Source of the DNA: Pseudonocardia oceani
GTDB taxonomy: Bacteria > Actinomycetota > Actinomycetes > Mycobacteriales > Pseudonocardiaceae
Reading direction: 5' to 3'
DNA length: 64,000 nucleotides
Assembly: GCF_019263585.2 (NCBI RefSeq)
Contig: NZ_JADQDF010000001.1
Location: 3,844,001-3,908,000 of the forward strand
Position numbers and translations under genes: made by a program. The notes under the pieces are model-generated. The model searched no databases and was not told the DNA's origin. It saw only the letters and a list, made by a program, of their open reading frames with translations. This document shows positions 1 to 7,808 of the stretch, in pieces. Every line of letters starts with the position of its first letter. Position 1 is the stretch's first letter.

Positions 1-2
1 CC

Positions 3-773
3 GGCCGCATCGACGCAGGCAACGTGTCGCGGTCGTTCGACGTGCACGCGCGCACCTACGACAAGCTCGTCGGCGCCAACCCCGGCTACCACGAGCACCT
101 GCGCCTGTCCGCGAAGCGGATGGGGCTGCCCGGCGGCGGGGCCGGTCTGCGCCTGCTCGACCTCGGCTGCGGCACCGGCGCGTCCACCGCCGCGCTGCTC
201 GAGGTCGCGCCGCAGGCCGAGATCACCGCCGTCGACGCCTCGGTGGAGATGCTGGCGCAGGCCCGGCGCAAGACCTGGCCGTCGACGGTGCGGTTCGTGC
301 ACGGCAACGCCGAGGAGCTCGACCCGGCCAAGTTCGCCGGCCCCTACGACGGCATCCTCGCCGCGTACCTGCTGCGCAACCTCACCGACCGCAACGCCGC
401 CCTGCGCCGCTACCGCGGGATGCTCAAGCCCGGCGCCCCGCTCGCGGTGCACGAGTACTCGGTGGCCGACTCGCCCCGCAGCCGCGCGGTGTGGACCGCG
501 GTCTGCTGGAGCGTCATCATCCCGATGGGCCGTATCCGCACCGGCTCCGCCGACCTGTACCGCTACCTGTGGCGCAGCGTGCTCGACTTCGACGGCGTCG
601 ACGCCTTCACCGGCCGCATGACGGCCGTGGGGTTCGAGGACGTGCGGGTCCAGACGATGCCCGGCTGGCAGCAGCACATCGTGCACACGTTCCTGGGTCG
701 CAGCCCCGGCGTGCCGCTGGGCGCCGACCCCGACGCCCCCACCCCGCCCGAGGGCCTGGACCTGACGAAGTAG
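3..773 (+). CDS. class I SAM-dependent methyltransferase (partial at left edge)
   Basis: A UbiE/COQ5-like Rossmann methyltransferase. The SAM-binding motif I reads LDLGCGTGAS, followed by an acidic motif (ITAVDAS) and RNLTDR, which resembles the RNxxD of menaquinone/ubiquinone methyltransferases. A GTG at 24 could start it, but the frame is open to the left edge and the upstream residues (GRIDAGN) look like family sequence, so I treat the 5' end as cut by the window. It converges with a Rieske protein that resembles the DUF5914 family; in Streptomyces-type carotenoid clusters a CrtT-like methyltransferase and a DUF5914 protein occur together, so an isoprenoid or carotenoid role is possible. 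The substrate cannot be read from the sequence. Confidence 0.8.
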   Translation, partial: GRIDAGNVSRSFDVHARTYDKLVGANPGYHEHLRLSAKRMGLPGGGAGLRLLDLGCGTGASTAALLEVAPQAEITAVDASVEMLAQARRKTWPSTVRFVHGNAEELDPAKFAGPYDGILAAYLLRNLTDRNAALRRYRGMLKPGAPLAVHEYSVADSPRSRAVWTAVCWSVIIPMGRIRTGSADLYRYLWRSVLDFDGVDAFTGRMTAVGFEDVRVQTMPGWQQHIVHTFLGRSPGVPLGADPDAPTPPEGLDLTK

Positions 774-809
774 GACGGCCGCGCCCGCCCCGCCCCGCCC
801 CGCCCTCTC

Positions 810-866
810 GTGACAGTGGAGTGGCTTTACTGGCGCCCAGTGGCAGTAAAGCCACTCCACTGTCAC
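810..866. terminator. 23-bp perfect palindrome between convergent genes
   Basis: Arms 810-832 and 844-866 are perfect 23-nt inverted repeats around an 11-nt loop. It lies between the convergent methyltransferase and Rieske genes, so it is well placed as a bidirectional terminator. A near-identical copy lies at 56700-56756. The 30 bases just before it (780-808) are a run of about five CGCCC units. Confidence 0.7.
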
Positions 867-932
867 CCGGTGCGGGCTGCTGGGAGCTGTTGGGGGTGCC
901 GAGGGTGGGTGCGCAGCCGAGTGGGGGCGCGG

Positions 933-1913
933 TCAGGTGGTGCGCAGGGCGTAGCGGCGCTCGGCGTAGTCGAGGTCGTCGCGCCACAGCCGCTTGGCCG
1001 CCACCGCGATCATCGGCCGCAGGGCCGCCGCGACCTTGCGGGAGTGCTCGAAGCCGGGGCGGTCGGAGTGCGCGACGACGGCCTCGATCACCGCGGTGCG
1101 GGGGAGGCCGTCGAGGCCGGGGCGCAGGGGCGGCGCATGGGTCTCCACGACGCTGCCCGTGCCCTCGCCGTCGACGATCTCCATCGTGATCGTGCGGGGA
1201 TCGGGGCAGGTGAACGCGGCCTTCACCGGCACGCCGAGGCGCCGGCCCAGGGTGAAGGTGACCTCGACGAGGAACCGGTCCTCGGCCTCGGTGCACTCCA
1301 TCGGCGGCGCCGACACCACGCGCAGGTTGGCGAACGAGTACGGGTGGAACCACGCCCCGTGCCACGGGTCGAGCCGGTTGGCCAGCACGTCCTCGGGCTC
1401 GCAGCGGCCCACCACGGTGGCGACGGCGGGCAGGCTGCGCCCCGGGTCGGGGCGCGGGCCCAGGATCGGCGCGTCGGTGACGACCTCGTCCGCGGCCTCC
1501 AGCCGCACCCAGGCGAGCACGCCGTCGTCGTGGGCGGGGAACGTGCGCCAGCCCGGCCGGCCCTCCGGTCCGAGCGCGAGCCCGTGCCAGCGGCAGACGA
1601 CCCGGCCCTCGTGCACGGGGGTGTCGCAGAGCGCGGCGCCCAGGTGCGGGCAGGCGCCCGGCCCGGCGTGCAGGGTGCCGGCGTCGTCGCGCCAGAGCAC
1701 GACCTCGCGCCCGCCGACGACCCGCCCGTACGTCGTCCCCCGGGTGACCTCGCGGCTCGCGGCGACGACGAACCAGCCACCGGAGGGCCGCGCCTGGGCC
1801 CGCGCGAGGGCGGCCCGGATGATCCCCGGCTTGGCGTCGGCCCAGGTGGGGACCTGCTCGGCCCAGGCCGGGCGGCTCAGCAGCCGCAGTGGGTTCATCT
1901 GCCGGTCGTTCAC
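933..1913 (-). CDS. Rieske [2Fe-2S] protein, DUF5914-like
   Basis: A 326-aa protein with a complete Rieske motif: CPHLGAALC, then CRWHG, giving two Cys and two His ligands. The remaining ~180 residues resemble the DUF5914 C-terminal domain that accompanies carotenoid/isoprenoid genes in actinomycetes. It is expected to be a cytosolic oxygenase or electron-transfer component; no mononuclear-iron triad was identified with confidence. The GTG start at 1913 sits 7 nt after TAGCCT (1921-1926 on the complementary strand), which fits a leaderless mRNA. It is convergent with the methyltransferase, so the two are not one operon even though a shared pathway is plausible. Confidence 0.8.
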   Translation of the reverse strand: MNDRQMNPLRLLSRPAWAEQVPTWADAKPGIIRAALARAQARPSGGWFVVAASREVTRGTTYGRVVGGREVVLWRDDAGTLHAGPGACPHLGAALCDTPVHEGRVVCRWHGLALGPEGRPGWRTFPAHDDGVLAWVRLEAADEVVTDAPILGPRPDPGRSLPAVATVVGRCEPEDVLANRLDPWHGAWFHPYSFANLRVVSAPPMECTEAEDRFLVEVTFTLGRRLGVPVKAAFTCPDPRTITMEIVDGEGTGSVVETHAPPLRPGLDGLPRTAVIEAVVAHSDRPGFEHSRKVAAALRPMIAVAAKRLWRDDLDYAERRYALRTT

Positions 1914-1926
1914 CCTGCACAGGCTA
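1914..1926 (-). promoter_or_regulatory. leaderless -10 element for the Rieske gene
   Basis: Reading the minus strand, TAGCCT is followed by 7 nt and the GTG start codon. No Shine-Dalgarno stands at proper spacing, which points to transcription starting at or next to the start codon. Confidence 0.45.
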
Positions 1927-1997
1927 GGACGGTCGTCCCGCGACGGCGCGCCGACCCGTCCCGCGTCACACGGCTGGTGACGCTGGGCGACCGCGCG

Positions 1998-3095
1998 CTA
2001 CAGCCAGTGGTTGCGGCGGAACTGCCGGAACAGGTACGCGCAGATCGCGACGATCGTCAGCAGCACCGCCGGGTAGCCGATCGGGGACTGCAGCTCGGGC
2101 ATGTACTCGAAGTTCATCCCGTAGATGCCGGCGATCATCGTGGGGACGGTGATGAGCGCGGCGTACGAAGTGATCTTCCGCATGTCGTTGTTCTGCTGCA
2201 TGGTGATCTTCGCCAGCGAGGCGTCGACGAGGGTGGTCAGGAGCTCGTTGAAGCCCGCGACCCGCTCCACGACGGTGACGAGGTGGTCGTCGACGTCGCG
2301 GAAGTAGGAGCGCACGTCGTGCGGGATCAGCGCGCTGTAGCCCTCGGTCAGCTTGCGCAGCGGCGTGGCCAGCGGCACGACGGCGCGCCGCAGCTCCAGC
2401 ACCTCGCGCTTCATGACGTAGATCTGCTCGGCGTCCATGGGGGACCGGGGCGTGAAGACCTCGGCCTCCATCTCGTCGATGTCGTTCTCGATGGCCGCGG
2501 TGACGTCGAGGTAGGAGTCGACGACGTGGTCGGCGATGGAGTGCAGGACCGCCGAGGGCCCGAGGCAGAGCTGCTCGGGGTCGGCCTCCAGCTTGCGGCG
2601 GACGTCGCGCAGGCCGGAGTGGTTGCCGTGCCGGACCGTGACGATGAAGTCGTGCCCCAGGAACGCCATGACCTCGCCGGTCTCGACGATCTCGTTGGCC
2701 GTGGTGGGCTCGGCGTGCCCGACGTAGCAGACGGTCTTGAGGACCATGAACAGCATGTCGTCGTAGCGCTCGACCTTGGGGCGCTGGTGCGCGTGCACCG
2801 CGTCCTCGACGGCGAGCTCGTGCAGGCCGAACACGTCGGCGATGCCGGTGATCTGGTCCTCGTCGGGCTCGTGCAGCCCGATCCAGACGAAGCCCTCCTC
2901 GCGGCGGCGCACCTCGGCGAGGGCGCCGTCGTGGGTCCAGCGCCCGGGCAGGCGCTCGCCGTCGACGTACACGGCGCAGTCGACGACGTAGGCGGAGACC
3001 GGGACGCGCAGCTTGGGCAGCAGCGGCTCGGAGACGCGCGTGGTGATGCGCGAGGCCGCACGGATGGCGGGGCGGATCGAGGACAGCGGCGGCAC
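1998..3095 (-). CDS. corA: CorA-type magnesium/cobalt transporter
   Basis: A cation channel of the CorA/MIT superfamily. The signature GMN is present in YGMNFEYMPELQ near the C-terminus, between the two C-terminal membrane helices, and the chain ends in a short basic tail as in CorA. The large N-terminal part is the cytosolic domain. I place the start at GTG 3095 because AGGAGGT (3101-3107, minus strand) lies 5 nt upstream; a longer frame beginning at 3125 would run through this ribosome site. The result is 365 aa, normal for the family. It is divergent from the MaoC-like gene across about 210 bases. Confidence 0.9.
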   Translation of the reverse strand: MPPLSSIRPAIRAASRITTRVSEPLLPKLRVPVSAYVVDCAVYVDGERLPGRWTHDGALAEVRRREEGFVWIGLHEPDEDQITGIADVFGLHELAVEDAVHAHQRPKVERYDDMLFMVLKTVCYVGHAEPTTANEIVETGEVMAFLGHDFIVTVRHGNHSGLRDVRRKLEADPEQLCLGPSAVLHSIADHVVDSYLDVTAAIENDIDEMEAEVFTPRSPMDAEQIYVMKREVLELRRAVVPLATPLRKLTEGYSALIPHDVRSYFRDVDDHLVTVVERVAGFNELLTTLVDASLAKITMQQNNDMRKITSYAALITVPTMIAGIYGMNFEYMPELQSPIGYPAVLLTIVAICAYLFRQFRRNHWL

Positions 3096-3308
3096 GGGGT
3101 ACCTCCTGCGGGGTTCGGAACGCACGGGAATCGCGCCCCGAACCGGGAGGGGGCCCCTAGCGGGCCGGTCGGTCGGGAGCGCGGCGACTACTGCATCCGG
3201 GTGCCGTCGGCACCGCGCTCACCTCCTGACGTGTGTCGATCACGACCCGCACGGCTGCGGGCCGTTGACTAGATTACTCCTCCAGGCAGTTCATCGGCTG
3301 AGGAGGCG

Positions 3309-3818
3309 TTGACGTTGCAGTTCGGGCGGTACTACGAGGAGTTCGAGGTCGGTGCGGTCTACAAGCACTGGCCCGGGAAGACGGTCACCGAGTACGACGA
3401 CCACCTGTTCTGCCTCATCACGATGAACCACCACCCGCTGCACCTCGACGCGCACTTCGCCGAGGAGACCACCGAGTTCGGCAAGAACGTGGTGGTGGGC
3501 AACTACATCTACTCGCTGCTGCTCGGGATGAGCGTCCCGGACGTGTCGGGCAAGGCGATCGCCAACCTCGAGGTGGAGTCGCTCAAGCACACGAAGCCGA
3601 CGTTCCACGGCGACACCATCTACGGCGAGACCGAGGTGCTGGACAAGACCGAGTCGAAGTCGAAGGACGACCGCGGCGTCGTGTACGTCGAGACCCGGGG
3701 CTACAAGCAGGACGGCACCGTCGTGTGCACGTTCCGGCGCAAGGTGATGATCCCCAAGAAGTCCTACGGCGACGCCCGCGGCGGCGAGCAGGCGGGCCGC
3801 CCGGTCCCGCAGGTCTAG
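3309..3818 (+). CDS. MaoC-family (hot-dog fold) hydratase
   Basis: A 169-aa single hot-dog domain like enoyl-CoA/mesaconyl-CoA hydratases. The active-site region reads ITMNHHPLHLDAHFA; this TMN-xx-PLHLD form is typical of the Rv2499c-like/mesaconyl-CoA hydratase branch rather than GDxNPxH phaJ types. The TTG start at 3309 is supported by GAGGAGG about 7 nt upstream. Usual partners (CoA transferase, acyl-CoA dehydrogenase) are absent here because an insertion sequence begins immediately after the TAG stop. The acyl-CoA substrate is unknown. Confidence 0.8.
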   Translation: MTLQFGRYYEEFEVGAVYKHWPGKTVTEYDDHLFCLITMNHHPLHLDAHFAEETTEFGKNVVVGNYIYSLLLGMSVPDVSGKAIANLEVESLKHTKPTFHGDTIYGETEVLDKTESKSKDDRGVVYVETRGYKQDGTVVCTFRRKVMIPKKSYGDARGGEQAGRPVPQV

Positions 3819-4794
3819 ACGAGTAAGTCCTAACGGCGTGGCACCCACGAAGGTGGACGGAGGGTGTTGAAGGTCAGTGTGTGACGACCAACCTCAACAC
3901 CCTCCTGACCGCACTTTACGTCAAGATCGATGACTATCTCGGGCGCCGCACCCGCACCGGGAGACCACCGAAACTCTCCGACGCCGAACTGCTCACCCTC
4001 GCCGTCGCCCAGGTCCTGCTCGGCGTGCGGTCCGAGGCCCGGTGGCTGCGGTTCGTGCCCACACACCTGCCCGGCGCGTTCCCCTACCTGCCCGGCCAGT
4101 CGGGCTACAACAAGCGTCTACGCGCGGCGTTGCCCCTGATCAAACAGCTGATCCGGGTACTGGCCACCGACACCGATCTATGGGCCGACCCGGTCTGGGT
4201 CGTGGACTCCACCCCGGTCGAGTGCGCCCGTTCCCGCCCCACGGTCAAGCGCTCCAACCTCGCCGGCTGGGCCGGCTACAGCTACTGCGCCTCGCACTCA
4301 CGGTTCTTCTGGGGACTGCGCCTGCACCTGATCGCCACCCCGTCCGGGCTGCCTATCACCTGGGCCCTGGCCGACCCCAAGATCGACGAACGCCAGGTGC
4401 TCATTGCCGCACTGGACCACGACCACACTCTGACCGCCGACCGGCCCGGACTCACCATCATCGCCGACAAGGGCTACGTGTCCCGCGAACTCGACACCTA
4501 CCTCGCCGAACGCGGTATTGCACTACTGCGACCGTCCTACCGCAACCGCACCCCGCATCCAGCCGAGCATCTGCTCAAACCCGTCCGCCAACTCGTCGAA
4601 TCGATCTTCGACACCCTCAAAGGACAGCTCGACCTGGAACTACATGGCGGACGCACCATCGACGGGGTCGGCGCCCGGATCGGACAACGCCTCCTCGCCC
4701 TGACCGCCGCGATCTGGCACAACCGGGCCACCGGCCAACCGATCACCCGCTCCCTGACCGCCTACGACCACTGATCGCATTCGGACTTACTCGT
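3819..4794 (+). mobile_element. IS982-family insertion sequence, complete
   Basis: About 976 bp bounded by perfect 12-bp terminal inverted repeats (ACGAGTAAGTCC at 3819-3830, its complement at 4783-4794). CTAG stands directly outside each end (3815-3818 and 4795-4798), fitting a 4-bp target duplication; because CTAG is itself palindromic, the exact boundary is ambiguous by a few bases. The left CTAG contains the TAG stop of the MaoC gene, so the hydratase frame is intact. It sits between two convergent genes and carries one intact transposase, which suggests recent arrival. Confidence 0.85.
3881..4774 (+). CDS. IS982-family DDE transposase
   Basis: A 297-aa transposase. The N-terminus (LLTALYVKIDDYL) is typical of IS982 proteins. 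The DDE-type acidic residues are visible in VVDSTPVECARS, IIADKGYVS, and the C-terminal VESIFDTLKGQLDLE region. Length and frame are intact with no stop or frameshift, so the element may still be active. The GTG start at 3881 lies 63 bases inside the left inverted repeat. Confidence 0.93.
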   Translation: MTTNLNTLLTALYVKIDDYLGRRTRTGRPPKLSDAELLTLAVAQVLLGVRSEARWLRFVPTHLPGAFPYLPGQSGYNKRLRAALPLIKQLIRVLATDTDLWADPVWVVDSTPVECARSRPTVKRSNLAGWAGYSYCASHSRFFWGLRLHLIATPSGLPITWALADPKIDERQVLIAALDHDHTLTADRPGLTIIADKGYVSRELDTYLAERGIALLRPSYRNRTPHPAEHLLKPVRQLVESIFDTLKGQLDLELHGGRTIDGVGARIGQRLLALTAAIWHNRATGQPITRSLTAYDH

Positions 4795-4807
4795 CTAGGT
4801 CGCGCTC

Positions 4808-5203
4808 CTACTCCGGCAGCGCCCCCCACGTCGCGAGCGTCTCCACGAGCCCGTCGACGAGGGGGAGCGCGGCGAGGTCGGCGGCGGCGCACCACCGGGC
4901 GTCGAGTGCGTCGTCCCCGGCGCGCAGCGTCCCGCCGACGACCGCGCAGGCGTAGTCGGCGATCGTGTACGGCCCCCGCTCCACTCGCCCGATCAGGCGA
5001 CCCGGCCGTACGTCCAACCCGGTCTCCTCGCGCATCTCCCTGATCACGGCGGCCGCGTCGTCCTCCCCGGCCTCGACGCGCCCGCCCGGCACGGACCACC
5101 GCCCGCGACCAGGATCATTGGCCCGCAGGACGAGCAGCAGGCGCCCGGAGGCGTCGTAGGCGAGGCCTCCCACGCACGGAGTCGTTTCGTCACACCGGGT
5201 CAC
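4808..5203 (-). CDS. NUDIX hydrolase
   Basis: A 131-aa one-domain NUDIX protein. The box GGRVEAGEDDAAAVIREMRE followed by ETGL fits GX5EX7REUXEEXGU. Such proteins hydrolyse nucleoside diphosphates linked to another moiety (8-oxo-dGTP, ADP-ribose and others); the sequence does not say which. The GTG start at 5203 lies 8 nt after TACGGT on the minus strand, so it is probably leaderless. Its stop codon is only about 10 bases from the right end of the insertion sequence; before the insertion it would almost have abutted the convergent MaoC gene. Confidence 0.88.
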   Translation of the reverse strand: MTRCDETTPCVGGLAYDASGRLLLVLRANDPGRGRWSVPGGRVEAGEDDAAAVIREMREETGLDVRPGRLIGRVERGPYTIADYACAVVGGTLRAGDDALDARWCAAADLAALPLVDGLVETLATWGALPE

Positions 5204-5247
5204 AGATCGGCACCGTATCGGCCCGCGTGCCGGATACCCTGTACCCC
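5204..5247. promoter_or_regulatory. compact divergent promoter with back-to-back -10 boxes
   Basis: Only 44 bases separate the NUDIX start (minus, 5203) from a GTG at 5248 (plus). On the minus strand TACGGT (5212-5217) lies 8 nt from the NUDIX GTG. On the plus strand TACCCT (5235-5240) lies 7 nt from GTG 5248. Both fit leaderless starts, so the two polymerase sites must interfere or share regulators. Confidence 0.45.
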
Positions 5248-5313
5248 GTGGGTGCTGTAAGAATCAGGACGGAAGCGGTTTCCATCCTCGTCTCGGAACG
5301 GTGGTACGGGTGA
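5248..5313 (+). CDS. putative leaderless 21-aa leader ORF
   Basis: GTG at 5248, seven nt after TACCCT, opens a 21-codon frame encoding MGAVRIRTEAVSILVSERWYG. Its TGA (5311-5313) overlaps the GTG start of the next gene (5310-5312) in a GTGA arrangement. This is what a translated leader peptide coupled to the downstream small membrane gene would look like. The peptide has no recognised motif. It could also be fortuitous; the promoter spacing and the precise overlap are the only support. Confidence 0.35.
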   Translation: MGAVRIRTEAVSILVSERWYG

Positions 5314-5468
5314 ACGTCAGGAAGATCGTCGGGCTGCTCGCGATCGCGTTGCTGATCTTCTTCGTGATCACCCAGCCGGGCAGCGCCGCCAACTCCGTGC
5401 AGAACATCGGCGGCATCCTCTCGAACGCGGCCAACTCGATCGTCACGTTCTTCACCGAGCTCGTGTAG
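5310..5468 (+). CDS. 52-aa single-span membrane protein
   Basis: A small protein: a basic N-terminus (MNVRK), one hydrophobic stretch (IVGLLAIALLIFFVI), then a polar C-terminal half beginning TQPGSAANS. It is predicted to be a one-pass membrane protein or to carry a signal anchor. It ends 3 nt before the ATG of the PH-domain membrane protein, so the two form an operon and probably a functional pair. Small hydrophobic genes preceding bPH2 proteins are common in actinobacteria, but I know of no assigned function. Confidence 0.7.
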   Translation: MNVRKIVGLLAIALLIFFVITQPGSAANSVQNIGGILSNAANSIVTFFTELV

Positions 5469-5471
5469 GCG

Positions 5472-6038
5472 ATGCTCGCCCCCCGGGAGATCGACGAGTA
5501 CCTGCTCCCGACGGAGCGGCGGGTCATCCGCGTGCGCCAGCACTGGGCGGTGATGATCCGGCACCTCACCGAGACCGCGCTGTTCCTGCTGCTGCTGGTG
5601 ATCGTCCAGCTGTGGATCGAGCCCAACACCACCGACGTGTCGCCGTCGTTCGGCTCCGTGATCGCCGACAACGTCACGTTCTACCTCGGGCTCGTCGCCG
5701 TCCTGCGGTTCACGGTGCTGACGATCCTGTGGTGGATCGAGCGCATCGTGATCACCGACAAGCGCGTGATGCTGGCCGAGGGCATCATCGTGCACAACGT
5801 CAAGATGATGCCGCTGAGCAAGGTCACCGACCTGACGTTCCAGCGCACGCTGGGCGGACGGATGTTCGGTTACGGCACGATGATCGTCGAGTCGGCGGGC
5901 CAGATCCAGGCGCTCAACCGCATCGACTACATGCCGCGCCCCGAGGAGATCTACGAGGCGCTCTCCGAGCTGGTGTTCGGGGAGAAGGGCAAGACGCGTG
6001 CCACGGGCATGCTCGCGCGGCCGCGCTGGCGCAAGTGA
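5472..6038 (+). CDS. membrane PH-domain (bPH2/YdbT-like) protein
   Basis: A 188-aa protein with two N-terminal hydrophobic segments (ALFLLLLVIVQLW near residue 37, and FYLGLVAVLRFTVLTILWW near 70) followed by a bacterial pleckstrin-like domain. The core ITDKRVMLAEGIIVHNVKMM and VTDLTFQRTLGGRMFGYG is the typical DUF304/bPH2 pattern. It is predicted to be anchored in the cytoplasmic membrane with the PH fold in the cytosol. It is translationally close to the 52-aa membrane protein. The ligand and function are unknown. Confidence 0.85.
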   Translation: MLAPREIDEYLLPTERRVIRVRQHWAVMIRHLTETALFLLLLVIVQLWIEPNTTDVSPSFGSVIADNVTFYLGLVAVLRFTVLTILWWIERIVITDKRVMLAEGIIVHNVKMMPLSKVTDLTFQRTLGGRMFGYGTMIVESAGQIQALNRIDYMPRPEEIYEALSELVFGEKGKTRATGMLARPRWRK

Positions 6039-6060
6039 CCGCGGGCAAGTGACCGCGGGA

Positions 6061-6072
6061 TAGCCTCGCGGC
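6061..6072 (+). promoter_or_regulatory. leaderless -10 element for the PHP gene
   Basis: TAGCCT (6061-6066) ends 6 nt before the GTG start at 6073, with no ribosome-binding purine run between. Confidence 0.45.
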
Positions 6073-6966
6073 GTGGCCAGCCCCCCGCGGATCGACCTGC
6101 ACACCCACTCCACCGCCTCGGACGGCACCGACGCGCCCGCGGAGCTGGTGGCCACGGCCGCCGCCGCGGGCGTCGACGTCCTGGCGATCACCGACCACGA
6201 CACGACGGGCGGCTGGGCCGAGGCCGTCGCCGCGCTCCCGTCCGGGATGCGGCTCGTGCGCGGTGCCGAGTTCTCCTGCGTCAGCCCCACCGGCCGCCCG
6301 GACACGCCCGAGGACCCGGACGAGGTCGCGGTGCACCTGCTCGGGTACCTGTTCGACCCGGAGCACCCGGCGATCGCGGAGGAGCAGCAGCGGCTGCGCG
6401 AGGCGCGCCACCACCGGCTCGTCGGCATGATCGGGAAGATGGCCGACGCCGGCTACCCCGTCGACGTCGACACGGTCTTCGCCTACCTGCCCGACGGCGC
6501 GAGCGCCGGGCGCCCCCACCTCGCCCGCGCGCTGGTGGCCGCGGGCGTGGTCGAGAGCGTGAACGAGGCCTTCGCGAAGCTCCTCTACACGGGCAGCCCG
6601 TTCTACGTCCCGAAGCAGGACACCCCGGTGGAGACCGCGGTCGAGATGATCCGGGCCGCCGGGGGAGCGGCGGTGTTCGCGCACCCGCTGGCGCGCAAGC
6701 GCGGCCGCGTCATCGAGCCGTCGGTGCTGGTGGACCTGGCCGCGAAGGGCCTCGCCGGCGTCGAGGTCGACCACCCCGACCACGGCCCCGACGACCGCGA
6801 CCTGCTGCGCGACCTGGCGGGCCGCCACGGCCTGCTCACCACGGGGTCGAGCGACTACCACGGCACCAACAAGACCACCCCGATCGCGGCCGAGACTACG
6901 GCCGCCGCCGCCCTCGACGCGCTCGTCGAGCGGGCCGCGGGCGGGATCGAGGTCGTCACCGGCTGA
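6073..6966 (+). CDS. PHP-domain phosphoesterase (RNase AM/YciV-like)
   Basis: A 297-aa PHP (polymerase and histidinol phosphatase) metal hydrolase. Metal-ligand motifs in order: DLHTHSTASDG at the N-terminus, AITDHDT near residue 40, GAEFSC near 63, AVFAHPLA near 200, and SSDYHG near 260. This set matches the 3',5'-nucleotide phosphatase/5'-3' exoribonuclease AM group, acting in the cytosol with three metal ions. A RecB-like nuclease gene starts 17 bases downstream, so the pair may be a nucleic-acid-processing unit, although the second gene also has its own promoter box. Confidence 0.88.
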   Translation: MASPPRIDLHTHSTASDGTDAPAELVATAAAAGVDVLAITDHDTTGGWAEAVAALPSGMRLVRGAEFSCVSPTGRPDTPEDPDEVAVHLLGYLFDPEHPAIAEEQQRLREARHHRLVGMIGKMADAGYPVDVDTVFAYLPDGASAGRPHLARALVAAGVVESVNEAFAKLLYTGSPFYVPKQDTPVETAVEMIRAAGGAAVFAHPLARKRGRVIEPSVLVDLAAKGLAGVEVDHPDHGPDDRDLLRDLAGRHGLLTTGSSDYHGTNKTTPIAAETTAAAALDALVERAAGGIEVVTG

Positions 6967-6970
6967 CCAC

Positions 6971-6983
6971 TACCGTGGGTCGG
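6971..6983 (+). promoter_or_regulatory. leaderless -10 element for the RecB-like nuclease gene
   Basis: TACCGT (6971-6976) is followed by 7 nt and GTG 6984. This favours 6984 over the upstream in-frame GTG at 6975, which overlaps the box itself. Confidence 0.45.
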
Positions 6984-7808
6984 GTGACCGGTCAGCTGGG
7001 CTTCGACTTCGTCGCGCCCCGGCTCGTGAAGGTGACGCCCTCGCGGCTGGGCACCTGGCGCGACTGCCCCCGCCGCTATCGCCTGGGCTACCTCGACCGC
7101 ACCTCCCGCGGCGGGGCGTGGGCGTCGGCCACCCTCGGCGCCGTGGTGCACCTGGCCCTGCGCGCCTACTACGCGCTGCCGCCCGCGCGCCGCACGCCCG
7201 ACGCCGCGGCGGCGCTCGTCGACCGCAACTGGAACGGCGAGGGCTTCCGCGACGCGGCGCAGCAGCGCGAGCACCGGGAGCGCGCCCGCGGCTGGGTCGC
7301 GGCGTACGTCGCCGAGCGGGCCGGGGACGAGCCGCTCGGCGTCGAGCAGTGGGTGTCGGTGTCGACCGAGCGCATCGTGGCGGAGGGCCGGGTCGACCGC
7401 ATCGACGCGCGCGGGCGCGAGGCCGTGGTCGTCGACTACAAGACCGGCCGGCGCCCCCTCACCGACGACGACGCGCGCACCTCCGAGGCCCTCGCGCTCT
7501 ACGCCGTCGCGACGGCCCGGACGCTGCGCCGCCCGTGCAGCCGCGTGGAGCTGCACCACCTGCCCACCGGAGAGGTGCACGCCCACGAGCACGACGACGC
7601 CTCGCTCATCGCGGCCGTGCGGCGGGCCGAGGCGACGGCGGGGGAGCTGGCCGCGGCCACCGACGCGCTGGCCGACGGCGGCGACCGGGAGGCGTTGTTC
7701 CCGCCCGTCGTCTCGCCGAGCTGCGGCACCTGCGAGGTGCGCCGCCACTGCCCCGAGGGGCGCGCCGCGGTGCCCGAGCCCGCGCCGTGGGACGGACTCG
7801 CACCGTGA
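6984..7808 (+). CDS. RecB-family PD-(D/E)XK exonuclease
   Basis: A stand-alone nuclease of the RecB/Cas4-like PD-(D/E)XK superfamily, about 274 aa. The catalytic core reads EGRVDRID then VVVDYKTGR (Asp and Lys). A cysteine near the N-terminus (WRDCPRRY) and three near the C-terminus (CGTC, then C in RRHCPEG) form the AddB-type iron-sulfur arrangement that pins the nuclease fold. No helicase domain is attached. It overlaps the next gene by GTGA, so the two are co-translated. A DNA repair role is likely; the partner helicase is unknown. Confidence 0.87.
   Translation: MTGQLGFDFVAPRLVKVTPSRLGTWRDCPRRYRLGYLDRTSRGGAWASATLGAVVHLALRAYYALPPARRTPDAAAALVDRNWNGEGFRDAAQQREHRERARGWVAAYVAERAGDEPLGVEQWVSVSTERIVAEGRVDRIDARGREAVVVDYKTGRRPLTDDDARTSEALALYAVATARTLRRPCSRVELHHLPTGEVHAHEHDDASLIAAVRRAEATAGELAAATDALADGGDREALFPPVVSPSCGTCEVRRHCPEGRAAVPEPAPWDGLAP

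Noticed and set aside
810..3272. An 820-codon plus-strand open frame opposite the Rieske and CorA genes
   Set aside because: It is the antisense shadow of GC-rich coding DNA: its translation is low-complexity (Gly/Val/Asp/Arg), has no family resemblance and crosses the intergenic palindrome.
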